NCBI RefSeq assembly: GCF_003050935.1
Contig: NZ_QAOX01000009.1
Coordinates: 62,001-126,000, forward strand
DNA: 64,000 nt
Direction of reading: 5' to 3'
From: Luteibacter sp. OK325
GTDB lineage: Bacteria; Pseudomonadota; Gammaproteobacteria; Xanthomonadales; Rhodanobacteraceae
In this document: in pieces, positions 1-10,149 of the stretch
Position numbering within the stretch: position 1 is the stretch's first letter
Layout: every line of letters starts with the position of its first letter
Program-made: the position numbers and the translations under genes
The notes under the pieces: model-generated
The model's database searches: none
What the model was told of the DNA's origin: nothing
What the model saw: the letters and a program-made list of their open reading frames with translations, nothing else

Positions 1-1542
1 AACCATGCCGTCGCCGCTGTTGTTCATCACCAGGACCTTGACGGGCAGGTTGTACGTGGTGACGGTTTCCATCTCGCCGATGTTCATGCGGATGCTCGCA
101 TCGCCGTCGATATCGATCACGATGCGGTCGCGTCGTGCAAACTGCGCACCGATGGCGGCGGGCAGGCCGAAGCCCATGGTGCCCATCGAGCCCGAAGTGA
201 GCCAGCTGCGCGGCTCGCGAAAGTCGAAGTACTGCGCGGCCCACATCTGATGTTGGCCGACCCCGGTGCTGATGATGGCGCGCCCGTCGGTGATGCGGTT
301 GATCGCCTCGATGACCGCACAAGGGTGGATGGCCGCGCCGTCACGGCAGAAGTCCATGGCATGTGTTTTCTTGAGCGCGGCGACGTGGGCGTGCCACGGT
401 GCGTAGTCGGTCTTGAAACCGATGCTTCGTCCATAAGCCAGCAGGCGATCCAGCGAGGTATCGAGTGAGCCAATGTGTTGCCAGTCCACCGCCTTCACCT
501 TGCCGATCTCGGCCGGGTCGATGTCGATCTGGGCGATGGCCCGCGCTTTGGGTGCAAACTTGGCCGGCACACCCACCACGCGGTCATCGAAGCGCGCACC
601 CAGGGCGAAGACGAAATCGCAGTCGTCCATCGCGTAGTTCGCATAGGCCGCGCCGTGCATGCCGAGCATGTGCAGCGCGAGCGGGTCGGTAGTGTCGAAG
701 CCACCGATGCCCATCAACGTGGTGACGACGGGCAGGCCGAAGGCGTGCGCAAACTCGCGCAGGGCATCGGCTGCACCAGCCGAGACAATGCCACCACCTG
801 CATAGATGAGTGGACGCTCCGCTTTGGCGAGTGTGGCGAAGAACTCGGCGCAGTGAGTGTCGTCGATGACGGCGGACTCCACGGCGTGCAGGCGGGACCG
901 ATAGCCGCGCACGGCAAGCTCGCGACGGCCTTCGAAGATGAGCGGGGCATTCTGGACATCCTTGGGAATGTCGATAACCACCGGTCCCGGTCGCCCGCTG
1001 CGCGCTATATGAAAGGCAGTACGCAGGGTGGCCTCGAGCGTGGATGCATCCGTGACGAGGAACACGTGCTTCGCGCAGGCGCCCATGATCGCGGTGATGG
1101 GCGCCTCCTGGAACGCGTCGGTGCCGATCGCCCCGGTGGGGACCTGACCACAGATGACAACCAGGGGAATCGAATCGGCCATGCAGTCACGCACCGGCGT
1201 CACGGCGTTGGTCGCGCCAGGGCCGGAGGTGACCAGTGCGGCGCCGACGCGCCCGGAGGCGCGCGCATAGCCCGCCGCCATGAAGCAGGCGCCCTGCTCG
1301 TTGGCGGGAACGATGAGCGGAAGGGATTCGCTGCCATCCTCGTGGAGGTGGCTTTCGTTGTAGCGGAATACCGCGTCGTACACGGGAAGGATAGCGCCGC
1401 CGGAGTAACCGAAAAGTACATCGAGGCCCTCATCGGCAAGCACCTGCACGACGATGTCCGCCCCGGTCATGGACTTGCCGGCCAGGGGATGATTCACGGC
1501 TGCGCGGCGAATGTCGCCGACGGGTTCCAGTTGCGCGTTCAC
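1..1542 (-). CDS. ilvG: Acetolactate synthase large subunit (partial, C-terminus beyond left edge)
   Basis: A thiamine-diphosphate enzyme that condenses two pyruvates to acetolactate (or pyruvate with 2-ketobutyrate), the first common step of Val/Leu/Ile synthesis. The minus-strand frame reads from a GTG (MNAQLEPVGDIRR...) through about 514 codons to the window edge. The family hallmarks are GADIVVQVLADEGLDVLFGYSGGAILPVYDA, split here as GADIVVQVL and GYSGGAILP, then the ThDP-contacting glutamate region, GPGATNAVTP and GQVPTGAIGTDAFQE. An AAAGGA lies upstream of the GTG. It is the last visible gene of the ilv-leu cluster, 150 nt after ilvC with a REP pair between them. A small regulatory subunit gene (ilvM/ilvN) is not visible; it could lie left of the window. 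Catabolic acetolactate synthase is the alternative, but the operon argues for the biosynthetic enzyme. Confidence 0.93.
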   Translation of the reverse strand, partial: MNAQLEPVGDIRRAAVNHPLAGKSMTGADIVVQVLADEGLDVLFGYSGGAILPVYDAVFRYNESHLHEDGSESLPLIVPANEQGACFMAAGYARASGRVGAALVTSGPGATNAVTPVRDCMADSIPLVVICGQVPTGAIGTDAFQEAPITAIMGACAKHVFLVTDASTLEATLRTAFHIARSGRPGPVVIDIPKDVQNAPLIFEGRRELAVRGYRSRLHAVESAVIDDTHCAEFFATLAKAERPLIYAGGGIVSAGAADALREFAHAFGLPVVTTLMGIGGFDTTDPLALHMLGMHGAAYANYAMDDCDFVFALGARFDDRVVGVPAKFAPKARAIAQIDIDPAEIGKVKAVDWQHIGSLDTSLDRLLAYGRSIGFKTDYAPWHAHVAALKKTHAMDFCRDGAAIHPCAVIEAINRITDGRAIISTGVGQHQMWAAQYFDFREPRSWLTSGSMGTMGFGLPAAIGAQFARRDRIVIDIDGDASIRMNIGEMETVTTYNLPVKVLVMNNSGDGMV

Positions 1543-1581
1543 GGGTATCTGAGTCCTTTAGCGTCGAAGAGCCGGAGCTCG

Positions 1582-1662
1582 TGTAGGAGCCGCTTCAGCG
1601 GCGACGGGTGCTCGCCGCAATAGTCCCGCTGCCACGGGATCGCCGATGAATCGGCTCCTACA
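1582..1662. repeat. REP-like palindrome pair (type A forward, type B reverse)
   Basis: Two short hairpins face each other in the ilvC-ilvG gap: GCCGCTTCAGCGGC forward and GCCGATGAATCGGC reverse. They are flanked by GTAGGAG and CTCCTAC ends, so the whole element can fold into one large cruciform. It is one of 15 such loci in the window. Confidence 0.85.
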
Positions 1663-1692
1663 GAAGGGCGCGTGTGCGCCATTGCCTGGTGA

Positions 1693-2712
1693 TTAGTCGG
1701 CCTTGGCGGGTTCGGTGGCAGCTTTTGGCTGGTTGGTGGCGAGCCAGGGCATCCGTGCGCGCAGCTGGGCGCCGACCTTCTCGATCGGGTGATCCAGATC
1801 GCGCTGCTTGAATGCCTTGTAGTTGGGCAGGCCGGCCTGGTACTCGGCCGTCCACTCACGGGCGAACGTACCGTCCTGGATCTCGGTGAGTACCTGCTTC
1901 ATGCGCTGCTTCGTGCCTTCGTCGACGATGCGCGGTCCGCGCGTGTAGTCGCCGTACTGCGCCGTCTCCGAAATGAACTCGAGCATGCGGGCGATGCCGC
2001 CCTCGTAGAACAGGTCGACGATCAGCTTGAGCTCGTGCATCACTTCGTAATAGGCGATCTCCGGGCGATAGCCGGCTTCGACCAGGGTTTCGAAGCCCTT
2101 GATCACCAGTTCGCTGGCACCCCCGCAGAGCACGGCCTGCTCACCGAACAGGTCGGTCTCGGTTTCTTCCTTGAAGTCGGTTTCGATCAGCATGGCGCGT
2201 GCGCCGCCGATGCCCGCGGCGTAGGCCGTGGCGCGTTCGGTTGCATGGCCGGTGGCGTCCTGGTGCACGGCGTACAGACAGGGCACACCACGACCGATCT
2301 CGTATTCGCGGCGGACGAGTGCACCCGGACCTTTCGGCGCGACGAGTACCACGTCGATGTCCTTGCGCGGGTCGATCTGGCCGAAGTGCACGTTGAAGCC
2401 ATGCGCGAACAGCAACGTCGCACCGGGCTTGATGTTCGGTTCGATCGACTCTTTGTAGATCCCCGGCTGGGTCATGTCCGGCGTGAGCACGGCGATCAGG
2501 TCCGCGCCACGCACAGCGTCGCCGGGCTCGGCCACGGCGAAGCCGTCGACATAGGCGCGGCTCCATGACGGGCCGCCGGGCCGCAGCCCAACCACCACGT
2601 CGAGTCCGGAATCTTTCAGGTTGAGCGCGTGTGCGCGACCCTGGCTGCCGTAGCCGAGCACGGCGATACGGGCATTTTGCAGCGGAGCGGTAGTGGCTTG
2701 CTTATCGGTCAC
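1693..2712 (-). CDS. ilvC: Ketol-acid reductoisomerase (NADP+)
   Basis: Isomerises and reduces acetolactate or acetohydroxybutyrate to the dihydroxy acid, the second step of Val/Ile synthesis. The N-terminal Rossmann motif [15 protein letters not shown] (about residues 18-32) binds NADPH. The C-terminal all-helical domain carries the metal-ligand motifs ETDLFGEQ and the [15 protein letters not shown] segment. The GTG at 2712 ([18 protein letters not shown]) is chosen because AGGAGA lies 7 nt upstream. This gives 339 aa, the usual class I length. An in-frame extension to 2859 only translates a REP element and should not be used. The gene lies between ilvD and ilvG, with REP pairs in both gaps. 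Confidence 0.96.
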   Translation of the reverse strand: MTDKQATTAPLQNARIAVLGYGSQGRAHALNLKDSGLDVVVGLRPGGPSWSRAYVDGFAVAEPGDAVRGADLIAVLTPDMTQPGIYKESIEPNIKPGATLLFAHGFNVHFGQIDPRKDIDVVLVAPKGPGALVRREYEIGRGVPCLYAVHQDATGHATERATAYAAGIGGARAMLIETDFKEETETDLFGEQAVLCGGASELVIKGFETLVEAGYRPEIAYYEVMHELKLIVDLFYEGGIARMLEFISETAQYGDYTRGPRIVDEGTKQRMKQVLTEIQDGTFAREWTAEYQAGLPNYKAFKQRDLDHPIEKVGAQLRARMPWLATNQPKAATEPAKAD

Positions 2713-2773
2713 GGGGGTGTCTCCTGATGCGTACTGGCGAATGGCTGTGGGTACTGCGTGTGGCGATGCTTTG

Positions 2774-2860
2774 TGTGGGAGCCGCTTCAGCGGCGATAGG
2801 GCTCGCAATAAGGTCGGAGTTCTCGCTTCGCAGGAATCGCCGACGAAGTAGGCTCCCACA
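2774..2860. repeat. REP-like palindrome pair, second arm degenerate
   Basis: The left arm is a clean type A unit with GCCGCTTCAGCGGC. The right arm (ending GGCTCCCACA) has a decayed inner stem. It fills the 158-nt ilvD-ilvC gap and could act on mRNA stability or differential expression inside the operon (inference). Confidence 0.75.
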
Positions 2861-2870
2861 TGAGTCAGCC

Positions 2871-4640
2871 TCAGTTGCCGATCAGCTCCTGAGTCATGTT
2901 TTCTTCATCGGACTTGCGTCGGATGGGCGTCGTGGCGGCTGTCGTTGCGGGCGCATCGTCGAAGGCCTGCGTAACGGCGCCTTCCGCCGCCGAGCCCACG
3001 AGGCGCGCGTACTTCGCCAGCACACCTCGCGTCACCTTCGGCGGTGTCGGTTGCCATGTGCCGCGGCGCGATGCGAGGTCGGCGTCGGTTCGCAGTTCGC
3101 GTGTCGAGGCATCGATGAAGATCGCATCGCCTTCGCGGATCAGTCCGATCGGGCCACCGCGCGCTGCTTCCGGTGCGATGTGCCCCACCATGAAGCCGTG
3201 CGTAGCGCCGCTGAACCGGCCGTCGGTGATCAGGGCCACGTCGTTGCCGAGGCCGCGGCCGACAAGGGCGGCGGTGACGGCCAGCATTTCGCGCATGCCC
3301 GGGCCGCCGGCGGGGCCTTCATTACGGATGACCATCACGTCGCCGGAGCGGATCCGGCCTGCCTGCACGGCCGCGAAGGCCTCTTCCTCACTTTCGAACA
3401 CGCGCGCAGGCCCGGCGTGGCTCGTGCGACCGTGACCAGCCAGCTTCAGGATGCAGCCTTCCGGTGACAGGTTGCCGTAGAGGATGCTGTAACCGCCGCG
3501 CGGCTTGAACGCATGGGCGACGGAGCGCACGACTTGCTGCCCCTCGGCTGCCGGAGGTGCCGCATCCAGCTCCGCGAACAGGCTGCGCCCGGTGACTGTC
3601 GGCGTATCCGTCAACAGCCCGGCCCTGCGCAGCTCCTGCGCAACGATGGCGGTGCCGCCAGCGGCAGTCAGCTCCACGGCGCTATAGCGACCACCGGGTT
3701 TCAGGTCCGCGATCACCGGCGTATTGGCTGACGCAGGCTCGAAGTCTTCGATGCTCAGCGGCACGCGGGCCTCGTTGGCCATCGCCAGCAGATGCAGCAC
3801 GGCATTGGTTGAGCCGGCGGTCGCCGCCACCATGCGTGCCGCGTTGTCGAAGGCCGCACGTGTCATCACGTCACGCGGCAGGCGGTGGTTGTCCAGGCAA
3901 GCCATGGCGAGCTCGCCACAGCGGAAGGCGGCCTCACGCTTGGCCGGGTCGGTGGCGGGAATATCGTTGAAACCCACCGGCGACAGACCCAGCGTGGTCA
4001 GCACCATCGCCATGGTGTTGGCGGTGAACTGGCCGCCACAGGCTCCGGCGCCCGGACAGGCATGGCGCTCGACGTCGTCCAGCTCGGCGTCGTCGATCTT
4101 GCCCGCACCGTGCGCGCCCACGGCTTCGAACACTTCCTGCACGGTGATCGGGCAACCGTTGCGACTACCGTGCGCGATGCTGCCACCGTAGAGCGCGACG
4201 CCAGGGATGTTGAGACGCGCCAGTGCCATCGCGGCGGCCGGAATCGTCTTGTCGCAGCCGCAAAGCACCACCATCGCATCCAGGCAATGGCCGTCCACCG
4301 CCAGTTCAATCGAGTCGGTGATCACCTCGCGGCTGACCAGCGACGAACGCATGCCGGAGGTGCCCATGGCAATACCATCGGTGACGGCGATGGTGTTGAA
4401 CTCCACCGGCGTACCCCCGGCGGCGCGCACGCCCTCGGCCGCCGCTTCGGCAAGGTCACGCAGATTGAGGTTGCACGGCGACACGTTGGACCAGCTGTGC
4501 ACGATCGCGACCATCGGCCGTGCGATCGCTTCGTCGTCGAGGCCAGTGGCGCGCAGCATGGCGCGTGCCGGAGCGCGATCCGGTCCGGTCTTGATCGCAT
4601 CGCTGCGCAGCGTGCGGATGGGGATCTTCTTCTCGTTCAT
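2871..4640 (-). CDS. ilvD: Dihydroxy-acid dehydratase
   Basis: An iron-sulfur dehydratase converting 2,3-dihydroxy acids to 2-keto acids in Val/Ile (and Leu precursor) synthesis. Visible signatures are SPCNLNL (about residue 56), [10 protein letters not shown] and [16 protein letters not shown], which supply the three cluster cysteines, and [13 protein letters not shown] near the C-terminal half. The length of 589 aa is slightly short of the E. coli type. The C-terminus ends in a polar tail (about 25 residues rich in Thr, Ala and Asp). The start codon overlaps the leuB stop by 4 nt (ATGA), indicating translational coupling. Confidence 0.97.
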   Translation of the reverse strand: MNEKKIPIRTLRSDAIKTGPDRAPARAMLRATGLDDEAIARPMVAIVHSWSNVSPCNLNLRDLAEAAAEGVRAAGGTPVEFNTIAVTDGIAMGTSGMRSSLVSREVITDSIELAVDGHCLDAMVVLCGCDKTIPAAAMALARLNIPGVALYGGSIAHGSRNGCPITVQEVFEAVGAHGAGKIDDAELDDVERHACPGAGACGGQFTANTMAMVLTTLGLSPVGFNDIPATDPAKREAAFRCGELAMACLDNHRLPRDVMTRAAFDNAARMVAATAGSTNAVLHLLAMANEARVPLSIEDFEPASANTPVIADLKPGGRYSAVELTAAGGTAIVAQELRRAGLLTDTPTVTGRSLFAELDAAPPAAEGQQVVRSVAHAFKPRGGYSILYGNLSPEGCILKLAGHGRTSHAGPARVFESEEEAFAAVQAGRIRSGDVMVIRNEGPAGGPGMREMLAVTAALVGRGLGNDVALITDGRFSGATHGFMVGHIAPEAARGGPIGLIREGDAIFIDASTRELRTDADLASRRGTWQPTPPKVTRGVLAKYARLVGSAAEGAVTQAFDDAPATTAATTPIRRKSDEENMTQELIGN

Positions 4641-5701
4641 GCGGCCTCCGCCTTGGCGTTACATGCATCCAGAACAGCTCGCGTCACGGTATACGTCGTC
4701 GCATTGCCACCCAGGTCGCGCGTGAGATTGCCGTGCTCGAGTACGTGATCCACCGCGGCTTCCACCACGGCGGCCTCGTCGACCAGGCCCAGTGAATGGC
4801 GCAGCAACATGGCGGCCGAGAGAATCGTGCCCAGGGGGTTGGCCAGCTGCTGCCCGGCGATATCAGGCGCGGAGCCGTGGATGGGCTCGTAGACGCCGGC
4901 GCCCGGACCGCCGATGGACGCGGAAGGCGACAGGCCCAGCGAACCGGCGAGCACCGAGGCTTCATCGGTCAGGATGTCGCCGAACATGTTTTCGGTCACG
5001 ATGACGTCGTAGTCGGCGGGACGGGTGAGCAGGTGCATTGCCATCGAATCGACCAGCTGGTGTTCCAGCTCAACGTCGGGGTAGTCGGCACCAACGCGCG
5101 TCGCGACCGAGCGCCACAGGCGTGAGGTTTCCAGCACGTTGGCCTTGTCCACCGAGGTGACTTTCTTCTTGCGTGTACGTGCCAGTTCGAAAGCATGGCG
5201 AACGACGCGCTCGATCTCTTCGACGCTGTAGCGGCACTCGTCGGAGGCGTCGGTTTCGCTTCGCGTCTTCGCGCCGAAGTAGATGCCGCCGGTGAGTTCG
5301 CGAATGAAGACAAGATCGACACCCTGTGTGCGTTCGGCTTTCAGGGGTGACAACGCCGCGGTGCGCGGATGCAGTTTCAGCGGACGCACGTTGGCGAAGA
5401 CGCCGAGCAGCTTGCGCATGGCCAGCAGGCCCTGCTCGGGGCGAATTTTCGCATTCGGGTCCGACCACTTCGGGCCGCCGACCGCACCCAGCAGGATGGC
5501 ATCCGCGGCGAGCAGCGCTTCACGCGTGGCCGGCGGCAGCGGATCGCCGAAGCGATCGATGGCATCGCCGCCGATGGCATGCTCGCTGAAGGTGAACTGG
5601 TGACCGAAGCGCTCGGCCACCTGGCGCAGCACGGCGACGCCGGCCGCTGCTACTTCGGGGCCAATGCCGTCACCCGGCAATACGACGATCTGGGCCTTCA
5701 T
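4637..5701 (-). CDS. leuB: 3-isopropylmalate dehydrogenase
   Basis: Oxidatively decarboxylates 3-isopropylmalate to 2-ketoisocaproate with NAD+, the third leucine-specific step. The protein begins [17 protein letters not shown]. It shows the substrate-loop and family motifs GAVGGPKW, the catalytic-region sequence [22 protein letters not shown] (given here as [14 protein letters not shown]) and [15 protein letters not shown]. Its 354 aa is the normal length. The start at 5701 overlaps leuD by 4 nt and the stop overlaps ilvD by 4 nt. The frame stays open upstream of 5701 but that part overlaps leuD entirely. Confidence 0.97.
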   Translation of the reverse strand: MKAQIVVLPGDGIGPEVAAAGVAVLRQVAERFGHQFTFSEHAIGGDAIDRFGDPLPPATREALLAADAILLGAVGGPKWSDPNAKIRPEQGLLAMRKLLGVFANVRPLKLHPRTAALSPLKAERTQGVDLVFIRELTGGIYFGAKTRSETDASDECRYSVEEIERVVRHAFELARTRKKKVTSVDKANVLETSRLWRSVATRVGADYPDVELEHQLVDSMAMHLLTRPADYDVIVTENMFGDILTDEASVLAGSLGLSPSASIGGPGAGVYEPIHGSAPDIAGQQLANPLGTILSAAMLLRHSLGLVDEAAVVEAAVDHVLEHGNLTRDLGGNATTYTVTRAVLDACNAKAEAA

Positions 5702-6294
5702 GCGGCTTCCTCCAGGCGGTGTTCGAAGGCGGCGATGGCAGCCTCCTGTTGCAACAGGAAGCCCATCTGGTCCACGCCGTTGAGCAGGCAATGACGGGAG
5801 AAGGCATCGAGGTCGAAACGGATCGTGCCGCCATCGGGCAGGCGGATCGAACCCTCGGCGATGTCGATGCGCAGTTCGATACCGGGGTTGTCGAGAAGCC
5901 AGCGATGCTCGGCCGTACTTACGACGATGGCGAGCAGGCCGTTCTTCAGCGAATTGCCACGGAAGATGTCCGCGATCTCGCTGGAGATGACCGCCTGGAT
6001 GCCGTAGTCCAGCAGGGCCCACGGCGCGTGTTCACGCGAGGAACCGCAGCCGAAGTTGTGGCCGGCGACGAGAATCGCGCAGCCGCGTGCGCTGGGCTGG
6101 TTCAGCGGGAACGCGGGGTCGTCACTGCCGTCGGCGGCATAGCGCCAGTCTTCGAAGCAGTGCTTGCCCAGACCGGTGCGTTCGGTCGTGGTGAGGAACC
6201 GCGCGGGGATGATCCGGTCGGTGTCGATGTTCTCGTTGCGCAACACCGCGGTGCACGAATGCACGTAGGCGAGCGGGCGGGTGGTCTGGCTCAT
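5698..6294 (-). CDS. leuD: 3-isopropylmalate dehydratase small subunit
   Basis: The swivel-domain subunit that pairs with LeuC to isomerise 2-isopropylmalate to 3-isopropylmalate. The motif [13 protein letters not shown] near the N-terminus and [19 protein letters not shown] are diagnostic. The start is [13 protein letters not shown] at 6294, overlapping the leuC stop by 4 nt; this gives 198 aa, within the family's usual range. A longer in-frame start at 6339 would lie wholly inside leuC. Confidence 0.97.
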   Translation of the reverse strand: MSQTTRPLAYVHSCTAVLRNENIDTDRIIPARFLTTTERTGLGKHCFEDWRYAADGSDDPAFPLNQPSARGCAILVAGHNFGCGSSREHAPWALLDYGIQAVISSEIADIFRGNSLKNGLLAIVVSTAEHRWLLDNPGIELRIDIAEGSIRLPDGGTIRFDLDAFSRHCLLNGVDQMGFLLQQEAAIAAFEHRLEEAA

Positions 6295-7706
6295 GCGGCA
6301 ACTTCCTGGGTCATGTATTCGCGGGGATCGGCGACGCACCCGGCCACCGCCGAGGCGGCGGCGACAAGCGGGCTGGCCAGCACGGTGCGTGCGCCCTTGC
6401 CCTGGCGTCCTTCGAAGTTACGGTTGCTGGTAGCGACGACGAGCTGGCCCGGCTGGGCGAGATCGCCGTTCATGGCGATGCACATGGAGCAGCCTGGCTC
6501 GCGCCACTCGGCACCAGCAGCGCGGAAGACCTCGTGCAGCCCTTCGCGTTCGGCGTCGCGACGGACCTGCTCGGAGCCGGGCACCACCAGTACGCGCACC
6601 CCGGCCGCGACACGGCGTCCACGCAGAATGCCGGCTGCCGCACGCAGGTCGGACAGGCGGCCGTTGGTGCAGCTGCCGATGAACACCACGTCGACGAGTT
6701 CGCCAGCCATTGGTTTGCCCGCCACCACCTGCATGTAGTCGAGCGCGCGCTGTTCCACGGCGTCGGCGGCGGCGGGCACGTTCGCGTGGATGGCGACGAC
6801 CATGCCCGGGTGGGTGCCGTAGGTGACGGAAGGTTGGATGGTCGAGGCGTCGATGCGTACTTCGCGGTCGTACGCCGCGCCGGTATCGCTGGGCAGTGTC
6901 TGCCAATAGGCGACGGCGCGGTCCCAGGCCTCGCCCTTCGGTACGCGCTCGCGACCTTCCAGCCAGGCGAATGTCGTCTCGTCGGGAGCGATCAGGCCGG
7001 CGCGTGCGCCCGCCTCGATCGACATGTTGCAGACGGTCATGCGCTCTTCCATCGACAGGGCGCGCACTGCGTCGCCCTTGTACTCGAGCACATAACCCGT
7101 GCCGCCGCCGATGCCGATGCTGCCGATGATGTGCAGGATCAGGTCTTTCGCGGTAACGCCGGGCTGCAATGCGCCGTCCACATGGATGGCGAACGACCTG
7201 GGCTTGCGCTGGAGCAGGCACTGCGTGGCCAGCACATGGCCGACCTCGGTGGTGCCAATGCCGAAAGCCAGCGCACCGAACGCGCCGTGGGTGGCTGTAT
7301 GACTGTCGCCGCAGACGATGGTCATGCCCGGTTGCGTCGCTCCGACCTCGGGGCCGGCCACATGCACGATGCCGCGTTGGGGACTATCCCAGCCCATCAG
7401 CTCGACGTCGAACTCGCGGACATTGGATTCCAGTTTCGCAACCTGCGCTTCGGCTTCCTTCGTGTAGTACGGACGAACGCCACTCGCGTTGGCGGGCAGG
7501 GTCGGTGTGGAGTGGTCGAGTGTCGCCAGCGTGCGATCGGGGCGACGCACCTTCAGGCCGCGCGAGCGCAGCTCGTCGAAGGCCTGCGGTGAGGTCACTT
7601 CGTGGACCAGGTGCAGGTCGATGTACAGCACGCCAGGCGTGCTCTCCGTTTCAGGAGCGACCTGATGGCTGTCCCACAGCTTATCGAACAGGGTACGCGC
7701 GCTCAT
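6291..7706 (-). CDS. leuC: 3-isopropylmalate dehydratase large subunit
   Basis: The aconitase-superfamily catalytic subunit carrying the [4Fe-4S] cluster. The cluster ligands are seen in GSCTNGR and [11 protein letters not shown]. Other landmarks are [16 protein letters not shown] near the N-terminus, [27 protein letters not shown] and [20 protein letters not shown] near the C-terminus. The length of 471 aa matches the bacterial LeuC type. It overlaps ilvE upstream and leuD downstream by 4 nt each, so LeuC and LeuD are likely made in coupled amounts. Confidence 0.97.
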   Translation of the reverse strand: MSARTLFDKLWDSHQVAPETESTPGVLYIDLHLVHEVTSPQAFDELRSRGLKVRRPDRTLATLDHSTPTLPANASGVRPYYTKEAEAQVAKLESNVREFDVELMGWDSPQRGIVHVAGPEVGATQPGMTIVCGDSHTATHGAFGALAFGIGTTEVGHVLATQCLLQRKPRSFAIHVDGALQPGVTAKDLILHIIGSIGIGGGTGYVLEYKGDAVRALSMEERMTVCNMSIEAGARAGLIAPDETTFAWLEGRERVPKGEAWDRAVAYWQTLPSDTGAAYDREVRIDASTIQPSVTYGTHPGMVVAIHANVPAAADAVEQRALDYMQVVAGKPMAGELVDVVFIGSCTNGRLSDLRAAAGILRGRRVAAGVRVLVVPGSEQVRRDAEREGLHEVFRAAGAEWREPGCSMCIAMNGDLAQPGQLVVATSNRNFEGRQGKGARTVLASPLVAAASAVAGCVADPREYMTQEVAA

Positions 7707-8653
7707 GCGGCAGCCCTCCCGGCGACGGCAGGTTCATCGATGGCGCTCAACCAGCCCCAGCGATCTTCGGTGCGGCCGTCGAACAAGCCGAAGAAGTCTT
7801 CCTGCAACTGGCGCGTGATCGGACCAGGGCGGCCATTGCCGACGGGCTTGCGATCGACCGAGCGCACGGCGGTGACCTCCGCCGCGGTGCCGGTCATGAA
7901 CACTTCGTCAGCGAAGTAGAGCATCTCGCGCGGCAGTGACTGCTCCACGACGTCGAAACCGCGTTCACGAGCGAGGGTCAGCACGGAATCGCGCGTGATG
8001 CCGCAGAGGATCGACGACGCGGCCGGTGGCGTGTAGATGGTGCCCTTGCGCACGATGAACAGGTTCTCGCCGGCGCCTTCGCTCAGCAGGCCGTCGGTGC
8101 CCAGGGCGATGCCTTCGGCAAATCCGCCGTTGATCGCTTCGCGGGCGATCAGCTGGCTGTTGAGGTAGTTGCCGCCGGCCTTCGCGCCGCTCGGGTAGGT
8201 GTTGGGCGCCGCGCGGTTCCAGGAGGAGACGCACACATCCACGCCGTTCTCGATGGCATCCGCGCCGTGGTACGCGCCCCAGGGCAGGGCGATGATGGCC
8301 ACGTCCACCGCGGTATCCAGCGGCGGCGCGAGGCTGAAGGTGAAGCCGCTGCGGAAGACGATCGGGCGCACATAGGCCGAGGTGAGGCCGTTGGCGGCAA
8401 TCACGTCGCGGCAGGCGCGGTTGATCGCATCGGCGTCGAATGGGATGGCCAGGTCGTAGATGCGCGCGGAGTGAAACAGGCGCTCGGTGTGTTCTTCCAG
8501 CCGGAAGTAGCGCGGTCCGTCGGGGGTAGCGTACACGCGCACGCCCTCGAACACGGAGGATCCGTAATGCAGCGCATGTGCGCCGACATGGACGGTGGCG
8601 TCGGCCCAGGTCTTGATGCGACCGTTGTGCCAGAGATGGGTCGGGGCTTCCAT
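7703..8653 (-). CDS. ilvE: Branched-chain amino-acid aminotransferase
   Basis: A class IV (D-amino acid transaminase fold) PLP enzyme doing the last step of Leu, Ile and Val synthesis. The PLP lysine is in [13 protein letters not shown] (about residue 155). The family signature [10 protein letters not shown] is followed by [16 protein letters not shown] and [18 protein letters not shown]. The C-terminal [16 protein letters not shown] closely resembles enterobacterial IlvE. The 316 aa length is normal. It follows leuA by 11 nt and overlaps leuC by 4 nt, so one operon makes the leucine carbon skeleton and aminates it. Confidence 0.96.
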   Translation of the reverse strand: MEAPTHLWHNGRIKTWADATVHVGAHALHYGSSVFEGVRVYATPDGPRYFRLEEHTERLFHSARIYDLAIPFDADAINRACRDVIAANGLTSAYVRPIVFRSGFTFSLAPPLDTAVDVAIIALPWGAYHGADAIENGVDVCVSSWNRAAPNTYPSGAKAGGNYLNSQLIAREAINGGFAEGIALGTDGLLSEGAGENLFIVRKGTIYTPPAASSILCGITRDSVLTLARERGFDVVEQSLPREMLYFADEVFMTGTAAEVTAVRSVDRKPVGNGRPGPITRQLQEDFFGLFDGRTEDRWGWLSAIDEPAVAGRAAA

Positions 8654-8664
8654 GTGGTGCTCCT

Positions 8665-9894
8665 TCAGGGACTAAGGGCGACGGCGGCGGTCGCGGTGTT
8701 GTTTTGATGCATGGCCATCAGAGAACAGAGGTCATCGTTGGTCACTGAGCGCTGTTTGTCTGTAAGGGTTTTAAAACTATCGAAGACGGCGTCGAGCGTT
8801 GCTTCATCGACCTGGTACTCGAGTTCGACCAGCCGCTGGCGCAGCGCGTGGCGGCCGGAATGCTTGCCGAGAACCAGCGAGGTTTTCGCACCGACGTCCT
8901 GAGGACGCATGATTTCGTAGGTGCCGCGGTGCTTGAGCATGCCGTGTTGATGAATGCCGGATTCATGGGCGAAGGCGTTGTCGCCGACAATGGCCTTGTT
9001 ACGCGGCACGGCCTGGTTGGTGACCTCGGCGAGCAGGCGCGAGGTGGGGAACAGGCGCTCGGTGACGATGCCGGTATCGACCTTGAACAGCGGGCGGCGC
9101 GTGTGTAGCGCCATCACGATTTCTTCCAGCGCCGCATTACCGGCCCGCTCGCCGATGCCATTGATGGTGCATTCGACCTGCCGTGCGCCGGCGCTGATCG
9201 CGGCCAGGCTGTTCGCGGTGGCCATGCCCAGGTCGTCGTGGCAGTGCGCGGAGAACACCACGCGGTCCGCGCCGCGTACATGCTTGCGCAGGTAGGCGAA
9301 CATCTCGGTGATCTCCTGGGGGGTGACGTAGCCGACGGTGTCGGGCGCGTTGAGCACGCAGGCACCGGCTTCGACGGCGACGGAGAAGATCTCGGCCAGA
9401 TAGTCTGGCTCGGTGCGCAGCGCGTCTTCGGCGGAGAATTCGACTTCGTGAGCGAGGGCCTTGGCCCGGAGGATCGCCGTTGCGGCGATATCGATCACTT
9501 CCTGCTTGCTTTTGCCGAGCTTGTGCTCGCGGTGCAGGGGACTGGTGGACAGGAACAGGTGGATCCGTGAGTGTCGCGCGCCTTGCAATGCCTTACCCGC
9601 ACTGTCGATGTCCGCTGGCTGACATCGGGCCAGTGCGGCGATCGTGGGCGTCGTCAGCGTCCTCGCGATCTCCGCCACGGCGGCGAAATCATCGGGTGAG
9701 GCTTGGGGGAACCCGGCCTCGATGATGTCGACACCCAGCGCCTCCAGGGCGTGTGCCATGCGCAATTTCGCACGCCGGTCCATCGAGAAGCCGGGGGCCT
9801 GCTCGCCGTCGCGCAAGGTAGTGTCGAAGATGCGCACGCGGCCGCCTACGTCGCTCTCGACGGATTCGGTGCTGCCCTGGTTTGCTGGATTCAT
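8665..9894 (-). CDS. leuA: 2-isopropylmalate synthase, short form without C-terminal regulatory domain
   Basis: Condenses acetyl-CoA with 2-ketoisovalerate, the committed leucine step. The HMGL-like TIM barrel begins FDTTLRDGEQAPGFSM (about residue 23), with the metal-binding SAHCHDDLGMATANSL (about 205) and NGIGERAGNAALEE. The linker subdomain HESGIHQHGML is present. The protein stops at 409 aa, after NNTATAAVALSP. Family members such as E. coli LeuA are about 520 aa and continue into a leucine-binding LeuA_dimer domain at this point. Only 11 nt separate the stop from ilvE, so no remnant of the domain is present. Leucine feedback inhibition may therefore be absent or different (inference). 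Confidence 0.93.
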   Translation of the reverse strand: MNPANQGSTESVESDVGGRVRIFDTTLRDGEQAPGFSMDRRAKLRMAHALEALGVDIIEAGFPQASPDDFAAVAEIARTLTTPTIAALARCQPADIDSAGKALQGARHSRIHLFLSTSPLHREHKLGKSKQEVIDIAATAILRAKALAHEVEFSAEDALRTEPDYLAEIFSVAVEAGACVLNAPDTVGYVTPQEITEMFAYLRKHVRGADRVVFSAHCHDDLGMATANSLAAISAGARQVECTINGIGERAGNAALEEIVMALHTRRPLFKVDTGIVTERLFPTSRLLAEVTNQAVPRNKAIVGDNAFAHESGIHQHGMLKHRGTYEIMRPQDVGAKTSLVLGKHSGRHALRQRLVELEYQVDEATLDAVFDSFKTLTDKQRSVTNDDLCSLMAMHQNNTATAAVALSP

Positions 9895-9932
9895 GTCTGG
9901 CTCCGCTCGTGAATGAGGCGGGCCTGGGGCAA

Positions 9933-9968
9933 TAAAAAACCCCGCATCCGTTGCCGGGTGCGGGGTTC
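9933..9968 (-). terminator. Rho-independent attenuator of the leu-ilv operon
   Basis: On the minus strand AACCCCGCACCCGG, a CAAC loop and a complementary arm ending GCGGGG are followed by TTTTTT. It lies 45 nt after the leader-peptide stop and 39 nt before leuA. Its 5' arm contains CCCGCACC, which is perfectly complementary to GGTGCGGG at the end of the leader ORF (10018-10025), a ready antiterminator pairing. Confidence 0.93.
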
Positions 9969-10013
9969 TTAAGGAGTCTTCAGGTTTGTTTCTATTTACC
10001 TGGACACTTGCCC

Positions 10014-10142
10014 TTAGCCCGCACCTCCGCAGGTAATAAGTACAAGGTTAATAAGAAGGAGGCCGCCGCCAAGACGCAGCTTGCCTACTGCCGCCGGAAG
10101 GCGGTCAAGGGCAAAGCGGCCAGTGGTGGTGCGCTGCGTCAT
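10014..10142 (-). CDS. Branched-chain leader peptide (42 aa)
   Basis: A short minus-strand ORF encodes MTQRTTTGRFALDRLPAAVG followed by KLRLGGGLLLINLVLITCGG and AG. Codons 28-36 (CTC CTT CTT ATT AAC CTT GTA CTT ATT) hold five Leu, two Ile and one Val. This is the classic control-codon run for attenuation by charged branched-chain tRNAs. CCTCC at codons 27-29 and GGAGG at codons 39-40 can form a hairpin enclosing the control codons (1:2 pairing). GGTGCGGG at codons 40-42 can instead pair with the terminator. It has no strong Shine-Dalgarno sequence, and the ATG sits where transcription should start. Confidence 0.88.
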   Translation of the reverse strand: MTQRTTTGRFALDRLPAAVGKLRLGGGLLLINLVLITCGGAG

Positions 10143-10149
10143 GTCACCG

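Noticed and set aside
475-1623. 382-codon plus-strand open frame over ilvG
   Set aside because: Antisense shadow of a clear thiamine-diphosphate enzyme; no family features of its own.
6534-7592. 352-codon plus-strand open frame over leuC
   Set aside because: Codon-bias shadow; leuC is intact with its Fe-S motifs.
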